From Rhizobium laguerreae (GTDB taxonomy: Bacteria > Pseudomonadota > Alphaproteobacteria > Rhizobiales > Rhizobiaceae): DNA of 64,000 nt. Under the pieces are notes generated by a model. It was not told the origin of the DNA and ran no database searches. It saw only the letters and a program-made list of their open reading frames with translations. Made by a program: the position numbers and the translations under genes. Below are positions 57,291 through 64,000 of this stretch, one piece after another (position 1 is the first letter of the stretch; each line of letters opens with the position of its first letter). The stretch is taken from assembly GCF_002008165.1 (NCBI RefSeq), contig NZ_MRDM01000002.1:601936-665935 (forward strand), in the 5' to 3' direction.

Positions 57291-57329
57291 ACCAGCACCT
57301 GAAGAAGACCGAGACAGAGAAGCAGGAAA

Positions 57330-58461
57330 ATGCGAGCGGAAATCGAAAACGTGGTCGATGAAACCAAGCAGGCTATCACCCTGCTGAGGAGGCATCTTTG
57401 ACTGGGACCAGGCGATAAGACGGCTGGACTGGTTGAACAACAAGGCAGAGGATCCGAACCTCTGGAACGACGCTTCCGAAGCGCAGAAGCTGATGCGCGA
57501 ACGCCAGCAACTCGATGACGGCATCAACGGCGTCAAGCAGCTCGAGCAGCAGCTGAACGACAATATCGAGCTGATCGAGCTTGGCGAGGAAGAGGGCGAC
57601 CAGAGCGTCGTCAAGGAAGCCGAAGACACGCTGAAGGCCTTGAAGGCCGAGGCCGGGCGCCGTCAGGTGGAAGCCATGCTCTCTGGCGAAGCCGATGGCA
57701 ACGACACCTATCTCGAAGTCCATTCCGGCGCCGGCGGCACCGAAAGCCAGGACTGGGCGAACATGCTTTTGCGCATGTACACCCGCTGGGCCGAACGCCA
57801 GCGCTTCAAGGTCGAGCTTCTCGAAGTCCATGACGGCGAAGAGGCGGGCATCAAGTCCGCGACCCTGCTCGTCAAGGGCCACAATGCCTATGGCTGGCTG
57901 AAGACGGAATCGGGCGTGCACCGACTGGTGCGCATCTCGCCCTACGACAGCAATGCGCGTCGCCACACCTCCTTCTCGTCGATCTGGGTCTATCCGGTTG
58001 TCGACGACTCGATCCAGATCGAGATCAACGAAAGCGACTGCCGCATCGATACCTATCGTTCGTCGGGTGCTGGCGGCCAGCACGTCAACACCACCGACTC
58101 GGCCGTGCGCATCACGCATATCCCCACCGGCATCGTCGTGCAGTGCCAGCAGGAGCGCTCGCAGCACAAGAACCGCGCCAAGGCCTGGGACATGCTGCGT
58201 GCCCGCATGTATGAAGCCGAACTGAAGAAGCGCGAGGACGCCGCCAGCGCCGAAGCCGCTTCCAAGACGGAGATCGGCTGGGGCCACCAGATTCGCTCCT
58301 ATGTGTTGCAGCCCTATCAGATGGTCAAGGACCTGCGCACCGGCGTCGCCAGCAGCGCGCCGGATGACGTTCTCGACGGCGACCTGAACGAGTTCATGGA
58401 AGCAGCACTCGCTCACCGCATCAGCGGCGCCGCCGACGCGGTTGTCGAGGATGTCGACTGA
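57330..58461 (+). CDS. prfB: Peptide chain release factor 2 (programmed +1 frameshift)
   Basis: Recognises UGA and UAA stop codons and triggers peptide release. The gene is read as 57330-57398 joined to 57400-58461 (376 residues). The ATG frame stops after 23 codons at CTT-TGA-C, the classic RF2 slippage site, preceded by an internal Shine-Dalgarno AGGAGG at 57387-57392. After a +1 shift the protein continues [20 protein letters not shown]. The GGQ motif is in [17 protein letters not shown] and the tripeptide region includes [13 protein letters not shown]. The frameshift couples RF2 synthesis to RF2 shortage. Confidence 0.96.
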
Positions 58462-58483
58462 TCGGATTGACGATGGATGAGTT

Positions 58484-58510
58484 GGAAAGCCCCGACGGGG
58501 CTTTCCTTTT
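58484..58510 (+). terminator. Intrinsic terminator of prfB
   Basis: A perfect 10-bp stem GGAAAGCCCC and GGGGCTTTCC around a GAC loop is followed by TTTT, 22 bases after the prfB stop. Confidence 0.85.
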
Positions 58511-58523
58511 GCTCAAACCATTA

Positions 58524-58584
58524 TGCAGCAATTCAAAATGTTACAGCGTCCTTTGCGCCTCTGAAAAGACGCGCGGCGCTGTAA
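58524..58584 (-). repeat. Rhizobial palindromic repeat, copy 1 (forms the hydrolase C-terminus)
   Basis: About 60 bases, including ACAGCGTCCTTTGCGC and GACGCGCGGCGCTGT with dyad symmetry. An inverted copy lies at 62231-62288 with near-identical blocks TCCTTTGCGC and CTGAAAAG. This copy overlaps the 3' end of the neighbouring hydrolase gene, providing its last residues and stop codon. Confidence 0.75.
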
Positions 58585-59584
58585 TGCCGCTGTCTTGAAA
58601 CAGTGCTGCCGACAGATCGGCAATCTCGTCATGAATGGCTGCGCGCTCAATGCCCGGGGGATCGGTAAAGAGTTCCGCCGCAAAGGCGAGGCCGAGCGCT
58701 GTGCCCTCTGGCACGAAGACATAGTGCCCAAGGCCGCCGCCGAAGATTCTAAGAGCGCCGCGCCGCAGTCGCGCATGCAGCCACGACGAACATTCTTCGG
58801 CCGGTGACGCCCGGTCGGCATCACCGACCAGGATAAAGGCAGGCGCATCGACGGCTTTCAGGCTTTCCTCGCTGAAGCCGAGAACGGACCGGCCCGGCGC
58901 GCAGATGAGTGCGGCCTTGATTCTGTCGTCTCGGTAAGACTCCGACATCCGGGACCACGAATCGCGAAACACATCGCTGGTGCGCAGCAATGCCGGGATA
59001 TGATCGGCAAGGTCGGGAAATTCCCTCGGTCCGCGCGCGCCACCCGGCTTCATCCTGGACGGTTCGAACTGCGAGAACTGGGCGACAGCGCCAAGCAGCA
59101 GCATCACACTATAGGCTCCGGCCGAAAATCCGGCTGCGAAGACGTTGTTCGTATCGATATGGCCTGAGAGATCGCTGAGCCACGCATCGCAATGGTCGAG
59201 CATGTAGCTTAGATCCGGCGCCCGCTCCCAAAGGCAGGCAAAGCCTTCAGCGCGGTAGGGCTCGATGCCGGTATTGCCGTGATGGCTGACGCCGAGCGCT
59301 GCAAATCCGCGATCGACCAGGCGTCGCGCCAGCCACTCCAGTCCGGCCGCGGAGCCGCCGGTGCCATGCGACAACAGGACGAGGGGATAGGGCCTGGCCT
59401 CCGGCCGGATGGGTGCATCGCGGGCGACGGCCGCCTTCTGGAACCAGCTTCTTTCCGGGACGTCGCTTTGCGCGTCGTCGGCGGCGGGGTACCAGAGGGA
59501 CCAACTGATGGGTCTGGGGCCGGCGGCGTCCCAGCTCGACCTGTTCTCGTCGCAGAGGACGCCGTCGCGAAAGCCCAGTTTCAT
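58541..59584 (-). CDS. Alpha/beta hydrolase, dienelactone hydrolase-like
   Basis: A 347-residue predicted serine hydrolase of unknown substrate. The oxyanion-side motif PLVLLSHGTGGSAAGLEWLA is followed by the nucleophile elbow AAGFSAGAYSVML. Possible acid and histidine are in ILVGDADRASPAEE and GLGHYVFV. No signal peptide is evident. The final residues (about ITAPRVFSEAQRTL) are encoded by the repeat at 58524-58584, so the original C-terminus may have been replaced when the repeat inserted. It is convergent with prfB. Confidence 0.82.
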   Translation of the reverse strand: MKLGFRDGVLCDENRSSWDAAGPRPISWSLWYPAADDAQSDVPERSWFQKAAVARDAPIRPEARPYPLVLLSHGTGGSAAGLEWLARRLVDRGFAALGVSHHGNTGIEPYRAEGFACLWERAPDLSYMLDHCDAWLSDLSGHIDTNNVFAAGFSAGAYSVMLLLGAVAQFSQFEPSRMKPGGARGPREFPDLADHIPALLRTSDVFRDSWSRMSESYRDDRIKAALICAPGRSVLGFSEESLKAVDAPAFILVGDADRASPAEECSSWLHARLRRGALRIFGGGLGHYVFVPEGTALGLAFAAELFTDPPGIERAAIHDEIADLSAALFQDSGITAPRVFSEAQRTL

Positions 59585-59618
59585 CGCTTGGATGCCCCTC
59601 TGAACAATTCCCAGCCGT

Positions 59619-60134
59619 TCAATTCGTCGCCTTCTCGACGGTGATGTCGCCGAATTCGTCGATCAGCACGGTCCAGCCATCTGGCTCCGCGGCAGGGTCG
59701 GTCTTCAGATAGACTGTGGCGAAGAGCCCCGGCTGCTTGATGATGCCGTTCGAATTTTCGGGGCGGATATCGGTCACGTAAGGCTTCAGGTCGCTGAACT
59801 CCTGCAGCTCGATGGTCGAGGCGATCGCCGGGCCGGTCTCGGTCTGGGCAATCTGCTGCAGATAGACCTTCGAGGTCCTGTCCGGCTGGCGCACGGCAAA
59901 GAGCTTGTAGTAGCCGTGGCGCTGCGTCCCTTCTTCTTCGGGGTTAGCAACGCTCTCGGCGCCCGTCGGCGCCCGCTCGACATTAGGTGCGTTGCCGTCG
60001 TCCTCCCAATAACCGGTGCTGGTCGCGAAAATCACCGCTGCCGGCAGGAGGGCATCCTGCGCCGGCGCGGCCTCCGCTGTGACGCTCCATCCCGCAAGCA
60101 GGAGGCTGGTCATCAATATCCGTCGCATTGCCAT
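59619..60134 (-). CDS. Hypothetical exported protein downstream of nadK
   Basis: A 171-residue protein with a signal peptide (MAMRRILMTSLLLAGWSVTA, then EAAPAQ). The mature part contains FATSTGYWEDDG, GYYKLFAVRQPDRTSKVYLQ and a C-terminal WTVLIDEFGDITVEKATN. I do not recognise a characterised family. It starts 4 bases after the nadK stop, with AAGGA inside the end of nadK as its ribosome-binding site, so the genes are cotranscribed. A second ATG two codons further in is an alternative start. Confidence 0.75.
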   Translation of the reverse strand: MAMRRILMTSLLLAGWSVTAEAAPAQDALLPAAVIFATSTGYWEDDGNAPNVERAPTGAESVANPEEEGTQRHGYYKLFAVRQPDRTSKVYLQQIAQTETGPAIASTIELQEFSDLKPYVTDIRPENSNGIIKQPGLFATVYLKTDPAAEPDGWTVLIDEFGDITVEKATN

Positions 60135-60138
60135 CGTC

Positions 60139-60912
60139 TCAATCCTTGAACTGCTCGGCGAGAATACGGTCGGACCAGGAGCGGTCGGGATCAGAAAGAA
60201 TGCGCGCCGTCACATGCTCCGACTGGGCGATGCGGATATGCAGCACCGACTTGACCTCGGTATTGTCGGCCACTGCGTTGACCGGCCGCTTCTCAGGCTC
60301 GAGAATGTCGATATCGACCGTCACCTTGTTCGGCAGCAGAGCGCCCCTCCAGCGCCGCGGCCTGAAAGCGCTGACCGGCGTCATTGCGAGCAGCGGCGCC
60401 TCGAGCGGCAGGATCGGGCCATGGGCGGAAAGATTATAAGCCGTCGATCCGGCAGGTGTCGCCACCATCAGCCCGTCGCAGATCAGTTCCTCCAGCCGGA
60501 CGCGCCCGTCCACCATGACCCTCAGGTTAGCGGCCTGATAGGACTGGCGAAAAAGATAGACTTCGTTGATGGCGAGCGCCGTCGAGTTGGTGCCGTCGGC
60601 GTTGGCCGTCGTCATCTGCAATGGCCGAAAGACGTTTTCGACGGCGACGCAGATTCGCTCTTGAAGCCGGTCGGTCCGATAATCGTTCATTAGGAAGCCG
60701 ACCGAGCCGCGATTCATGCCGTAAACCAGCTTGCCGGAATTCATGGTGTTGTGCAGCGTCTGCAGCATGAAACCGTCGCCGCCGAGCGCGACGATGACGT
60801 CGGCTTCGTCAGCCGGTACGTCGCCATAGATGCCAATCAACTCCTCGCGCGCGGCAAGCGCCTCCGTCGTTGGTGAGGCGAGAAAGGAAAGCGTCTGAAA
60901 TGAACGGCCCAT
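60139..60912 (-). CDS. nadK: NAD kinase
   Basis: Phosphorylates NAD+ to NADP+, 257 residues. The conserved GGDG motif is in VIVALGGDGFMLQTLHNTMN, followed by the GMNRGSVGFLMN NAD-binding segment and the glycine-rich LMVATPAGSTAYNLSAHGPI. The N-terminus is short, as usual in alphaproteobacteria. The downstream exported protein gene follows by 4 bases. Confidence 0.94.
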   Translation of the reverse strand: MGRSFQTLSFLASPTTEALAAREELIGIYGDVPADEADVIVALGGDGFMLQTLHNTMNSGKLVYGMNRGSVGFLMNDYRTDRLQERICVAVENVFRPLQMTTANADGTNSTALAINEVYLFRQSYQAANLRVMVDGRVRLEELICDGLMVATPAGSTAYNLSAHGPILPLEAPLLAMTPVSAFRPRRWRGALLPNKVTVDIDILEPEKRPVNAVADNTEVKSVLHIRIAQSEHVTARILSDPDRSWSDRILAEQFKD

Positions 60913-61071
60913 GCAATGCCCTTTATGATGCTGCCCTAGCTAAAGGATAAAGGCCTTGCGCGACAAGGACGTTTTCTATCGCGAAGCGTTTTGAGCTGCA
61001 GCCGAGTTGTCCGCGCAGACACGGATTTTCCCTTTACAGAATTATAGAATCTGCTAGTTGGGGCAACTAAC

Positions 61072-61147
<76 letters not shown>

Positions 61148-61445
61148 GCCTACGCTCTGTGAGCTTCGGCTCGGCGAGTCGAAGAGAGCAGCTAAGCGGA
61201 GGCTGTCGCGTCGTAGTTCCGTCAGGAACGAAGGCGGACTGGTTCGAGAATGATCCGGCCACCATCTTTTCCCCACAATACCGTCTGCTACCCCATAGTC
61301 TGGGTTCGATGCTGTTTGGCTCAATCGCACCGGCAGACTTTTCAGAAGGTTCATATCGTTTGATGAACCGCGCGTGAAGGGCTGCTTCAGCGCCAATTCA
61401 GCCGCGCCCGCCTATCTTCGCCTCATCATCAATGAGGAAACAGCC

Positions 61446-61760
61446 ATGAAGCTCGCACATCTCTTTCTTGCCGCAACCATTTCCGTCGGTGCGGCTTTCG
61501 CGTCCGTTGCACCGGCGGCCGCCATGCCGGCCGAGCGGCCGGCGGTGTCGACTGAGGGCGAAATCGTTCAAATTCGTGATGGCTGGCGACGTGATCGCGA
61601 CCGTGACGATCGTGGTTGGCGCCATGAGCGCGATTGGCGCCGGTCCGACTGGCGCGATGATCGCCGTCATTGGCGGCGGTGGCGTGCCGAGCGTTGGCAG
61701 GAGCGCCGCGAGTGGCGCGATCGCGATCGCGGCATGCCGTTCTGGCTCTACCGCAGCTGA
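61446..61760 (+). CDS. Small exported Arg/Asp/Trp-rich protein
   Basis: A 104-residue protein with a signal peptide ending near AAFASVAPAAAMPAE. The mature part is about 80 residues dominated by Arg, Asp, Trp and His in repeats of the form RDRDDRGWRHERDWRRSDWR. Such low-complexity exported proteins are frequent in rhizobia and have no known function. The ATG at 61446 after ATGAGGAAACAGCC is chosen. It lies alone between tRNA-Thr and rlmB. Confidence 0.75.
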   Translation: MKLAHLFLAATISVGAAFASVAPAAAMPAERPAVSTEGEIVQIRDGWRRDRDRDDRGWRHERDWRRSDWRDDRRHWRRWRAERWQERREWRDRDRGMPFWLYRS

Positions 61761-61856
61761 CGATAACGGCCCGGATCATCCGGGCCGTTACTTTAATGAG
61801 TGACGGGCTCGTTGACGCCGCCTCGATCCTGATCTCCGTCCGCGTTCCTGCCAGAA

Positions 61857-62015
61857 TTATTGCACCGGTCCCGGCGTCGCGGGGCCGGGCACTATCGGTG
61901 ACAGGGGATCGGGCTGGTGGACGGGGTGCGACGTGTCCACCCAGATGATGCTGAGGATAATCACGACGAAGACCGCGATGAAGAGGATACCGAAAATCAG
62001 CGGTCGAATGGCCAT
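61857..62015 (-). CDS. Small membrane protein, 52 residues
   Basis: A short ORF: MAIRPLIFGILFIAVFVVII then LSIIWVDTSHPVHQPDPL and a Pro-rich tail ending PGPVQ. One hydrophobic helix (residues 5-25) is followed by a proline-rich periplasmic or cytoplasmic tail. An AAGGA lies 11 bases before the ATG. Composition is protein-like and differs from the shadow frames here, but there is no family match I can name. Confidence 0.6.
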   Translation of the reverse strand: MAIRPLIFGILFIAVFVVIILSIIWVDTSHPVHQPDPLSPIVPGPATPGPVQ

Positions 62016-62230
62016 GATAGGGATCGTTCCTTCTTGCTTCTGAGTGGGTCGCTGTGACCAATCATTGGCCGATCATAGTGCTCCGGGGTGTCATTCCAAG
62101 GCAAAAGTGGATTTTTCTGGCATCGGAGCCGGACTGCGGCAGCGGCGGACGAGCGAAAGCGGCCTGCCGCCTTCCAGAGCCGCGAGCGTGGGAATAAAAC
62201 GGATCATGACAATTCCCCTATTGCCGCGAC

Positions 62231-62288
62231 GACAGCGTCACGCGCCTTTTCAGACGCGCAAAGGACGTTGTAGCACTTTGAATGACTG
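62231..62288 (+). repeat. Rhizobial palindromic repeat, copy 2 (inverted)
   Basis: This is an inverted copy of the repeat at 58524-58584: ACAGCGTC, CGCGCCTTTTCAGACGCGC and AAAGGACG are shared blocks. It lies between the small membrane protein gene and the end of rlmB. Confidence 0.75.
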
Positions 62289-62301
62289 CCTGCGGGCCAG
62301 C

Positions 62302-63192
62302 CTATGCCTTTAGGTGGATCCGCGCCGCATAAAGCGCGATTGCCGCTGCATTCGAGACGTTGAGCGATTTGATCGAGCCCGGCATGTCGAGACGGGCAAG
62401 TGCGTTGACGGTTTCCCGCGTCTTCTGCCGAAGTCCCTTGCCCTCGGAGCCGAGCACGAGCGCCACTTTCTCGCCCGAGAAGGTGCCTTCGAGTGGCGCC
62501 GGCCCTTCCGAATCGAGGCCGATGGTGGAGAAACCGAGCTTGTGCAATTCACCGAGCGCATCGGCGAGATTGGTGACCTGTATATAAGGTATCAGTTCCA
62601 GCGCGCCGGAGGCGGACTTGGCGAGCACGCCCGATTCGGTCGGGCTATGTCTCTGGGTGGTGATGACCGCTCCCGCATTGAAGGCGACGGCCGAGCGCAT
62701 GATCGCGCCGACATTGTGCGGATCGGTCACCTGATCGAGGACGAGCAGGAGAGGGCTTTCCTTCAGCGCTTCGAGCCGGCGCACCGGAAGCGGCCGTGTT
62801 TCCAGCATCACGCCCTGATGGATCGCCTCCGGGCCGAGCACCTTGTCGATCTCCTGCGGCGAGACGATCTCGAAGGGAATGCCGAGCGCCTCGACGTCGA
62901 CTTCGAGGCGCGCCAGTGCATTCTGCGTCACGAACAGCTTGATCTTCTTGCGCTCGGGATTGTCGAGCGCTGCACGCACCGTATGCAGACCATAGAGATG
63001 CACTTGGTCGGGCGCCAGCGTTGGCGGCTTCCAGTCCTCGCCGCCGCGCTTGCGCTTCTGCGGCTGAGGTGTCGGAATCTCGCCGCGTTCGCGCTTGGCG
63101 TCACGGTGGGCGCGCCGCAGAGTGGCGTAATGCGTATCCTTGGCGGATGGGTCTGTCGCGGTCTTGCCGCCGGATTTGTTGTCTTTGCTCAT
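62302..63192 (-). CDS. rlmB: 23S rRNA (guanosine-2'-O-)-methyltransferase RlmB
   Basis: SPOUT-class (TrmH family) methyltransferase predicted to modify G2251 of 23S rRNA, 296 residues. An N-terminal basic extension of about 50 residues leads to the substrate-binding domain (VHLYGLHTVRAALDNPERKK). The catalytic knot has LLLVLDQVTDPHNVGAIMRS, ALVLGSEGKGLR and SLNVSNAAAIALYAAR. It is divergent from the tRNA-Tyr promoter. Confidence 0.93.
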   Translation of the reverse strand: MSKDNKSGGKTATDPSAKDTHYATLRRAHRDAKRERGEIPTPQPQKRKRGGEDWKPPTLAPDQVHLYGLHTVRAALDNPERKKIKLFVTQNALARLEVDVEALGIPFEIVSPQEIDKVLGPEAIHQGVMLETRPLPVRRLEALKESPLLLVLDQVTDPHNVGAIMRSAVAFNAGAVITTQRHSPTESGVLAKSASGALELIPYIQVTNLADALGELHKLGFSTIGLDSEGPAPLEGTFSGEKVALVLGSEGKGLRQKTRETVNALARLDMPGSIKSLNVSNAAAIALYAARIHLKA

Positions 63193-63294
63193 GCAGCTTT
63201 ATAGCCATGGCGCTCGCTGCCGCATAGGCTTTCTTTCATATGCCGGCTTTCGGTGGCGAATGAAATTTTTCGTGTTTTTTCCGTTGTCATCGTG

Positions 63295-63323
63295 TTGACA
63301 GACTGAAATGCTCCGGTCATATA
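63295..63323 (+). promoter_or_regulatory. Strong promoter for tRNA-Tyr-tRNA-Gly
   Basis: TTGACA at 63295-63300 and CATATA at 63318-63323 are separated by 17 nt, about 70 bases before tRNA-Tyr. It could extend through tRNA-Gly into tuf. Confidence 0.7.
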
Positions 63324-63392
63324 CGCGGCGCAGACGACGGGCGGCAACGCTTCGAAGTCTGACGAACTTGGTCTTGCGATCCGGACGAAACT

Positions 63393-63477
63393 GGAGAGAT
63401 GCCCGAGTGGTTAAAGGGGACGGACTGTAAATCCGTTGGCTCAGCCTACGTTGGTTCAAATCCAACTCTCTCCACCA
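63393..63477 (+). tRNA. tRNA-Tyr (GTA)
   Basis: An 85-nt tRNA with the long variable arm of class II tRNAs. The acceptor GGAGAGA pairs with TCTCTCC, the anticodon loop CTGTAAA gives GTA, and CCA is encoded. Confidence 0.96.
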
Positions 63478-63501
63478 TTCGTCATCGGATCGGACCACCC
63501 C

Positions 63502-63575
63502 GCGGGTATAGCTCAATGGTAGAGCAGCAGCCTTCCAAGCTGAATACGCGGGTTCGATTCCCGCTACCCGCTCCA
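63502..63575 (+). tRNA. tRNA-Gly (TCC)
   Basis: A 74-nt tRNA with acceptor GCGGGTA/TACCCGC, anticodon loop CTTCCAA giving TCC, and encoded CCA. It is 24 bases after tRNA-Tyr. The 346 bases from here to tuf hold no gene; TTGCGC-N17-TAAACG near 63840 is a weak promoter candidate. Confidence 0.96.
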
Positions 63576-63921
63576 GTTTCCGTTACGCTACTTCATATGA
63601 CCGCTGCAGCGGTCGTCCCTAGATGTCTCCGGCGCCGCCTGAGAAGCTGATGATTGCGGTTATCGGCTGGCAGGGAAGGGCGCTCGACGCCGAACGTCTA
63701 TGGTGCGTCTCCGGCGGTCAATGCGATTTTCTCTAAGATTTCAGCGATTTTCGAGGGGGCTTTGGCGAATCGCCTTGCAGGAGGCGAATTGTCTCCCATA
63801 TGCGCTGTCAGGCCAAGTTTGGCGTCTGCAATTAAGTCTTGCGCAATGTCGCCGAAAGCCTTAAACGGCGGCACTAAACCGGTTCGCCGGGGCCACCATT
63901 TCGTTCACAGGAAGCATTCAA

Positions 63922-64000
63922 ATGGGAAAGAGTAAGTTTGAGCGCAACAAGCCGCACGTCAACATTGGCACGATTGGCCACGTTGACCACGGCAAGACGT
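63922..64000 (+). CDS. tuf: Elongation factor Tu (cut by the window end)
   Basis: Only the first 26 codons are present, [20 protein letters not shown] then VDHGKT, which is the EF-Tu N-terminus up to the P-loop [15 protein letters not shown] lies 7 bases upstream of the ATG. EF-Tu delivers aminoacyl-tRNA to the ribosome. The tRNA-Tyr/tRNA-Gly context suggests the tuf copy next to secE-nusG rather than the one in the str operon, but that lies outside the window. Confidence 0.93.
   Translation, partial: MGKSKFERNKPHVNIGTIGHVDHGKT

Noticed and set aside
61210..61224. GTTC...GAAC sequence considered as a further LexA box
   Set aside because: It is an inverted, not a direct, arrangement and the spacing does not fit GAAC-N7-GAAC.
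63654..63935. A 93-codon frame before tuf
   Set aside because: It overlaps the tuf start and ribosome-binding site, has no good start of its own and no recognisable features.

Overview
The window is alphaproteobacterial chromosome, most likely from a Rhizobium of the etli/leguminosarum group. The evidence is a GC-rich coding style, a nuo operon with rhizobial extras (an extended NuoE and a second helix-hairpin-helix protein), the order nuoN-birA-rnj-mce-DUF1467-proS-lolC-lolD-dnaE, a divK-pleD pair, a ProS without insertion domain, LexA sites of the alphaproteobacterial type GAAC-N7-GAAC, and rhizobial mosaic/palindromic repeats. Almost everything is core genome; no prophage, IS element or CRISPR array was seen.

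Layout: (1) 58-134 tRNA-Asp. (2) 381-17068 the complete 14-gene complex I operon nuoA-N, with three additional genes between its members (a small exported protein, an HhH protein, and an inserted four-helix-bundle gene flanked by inverted 7-bp repeats), followed by birA, RNase J, methylmalonyl-CoA epimerase and a DUF1467 protein. (3) 20317-20907 a structured intergenic region with two terminator hairpins, a candidate small RNA and the proS promoter, then proS-lolC-lolD. (4) 24262-25114 a divergent SOS-type locus: a DUF5680 gene and a 28-codon membrane peptide, each behind its own LexA box; then dnaE. (5) 28730-32995 an L,D-transpeptidase, LexA-boxed dinB, a GNAT, a HAD protein and DUF3572. (6) 33129-34892 divK-pleD, cell-cycle signalling. 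(7) 34893-37791 a putative structured RNA, rpmG, an MFS transporter and DUF983. (8) 37914-47269 on the minus strand rnr-topA-dprA-plsY and pyrB with a DHOase-like partner whose metal ligands look lost. (9) 47449-52393 an AidB-like dehydrogenase, a decayed vapBC locus and RNase E. (10) 52884-58461 amidase, PBP1a and prfB with its programmed +1 frameshift. (11) 58541-63192 hydrolase, NAD kinase, tRNA-Thr, small proteins and RlmB. (12) 63295-64000 tRNA-Tyr, tRNA-Gly and the first 26 codons of tuf, cut by the window end.

Functionally the window covers respiration (complex I), envelope building (LolCD, PlsY, PBP1a, amidase, L,D-transpeptidase), RNA decay (RNases J, R and E), replication and damage response (DnaE, DinB, TopA, DprA) and translation (ProS, RF2, L33, RlmB, tRNAs, EF-Tu). 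The best candidates for undescribed biology are the SOS-controlled 28-residue membrane peptide with its divergent DUF5680 neighbour, and the four-helix-bundle cassette bounded by inverted heptad repeats inside the nuo operon.
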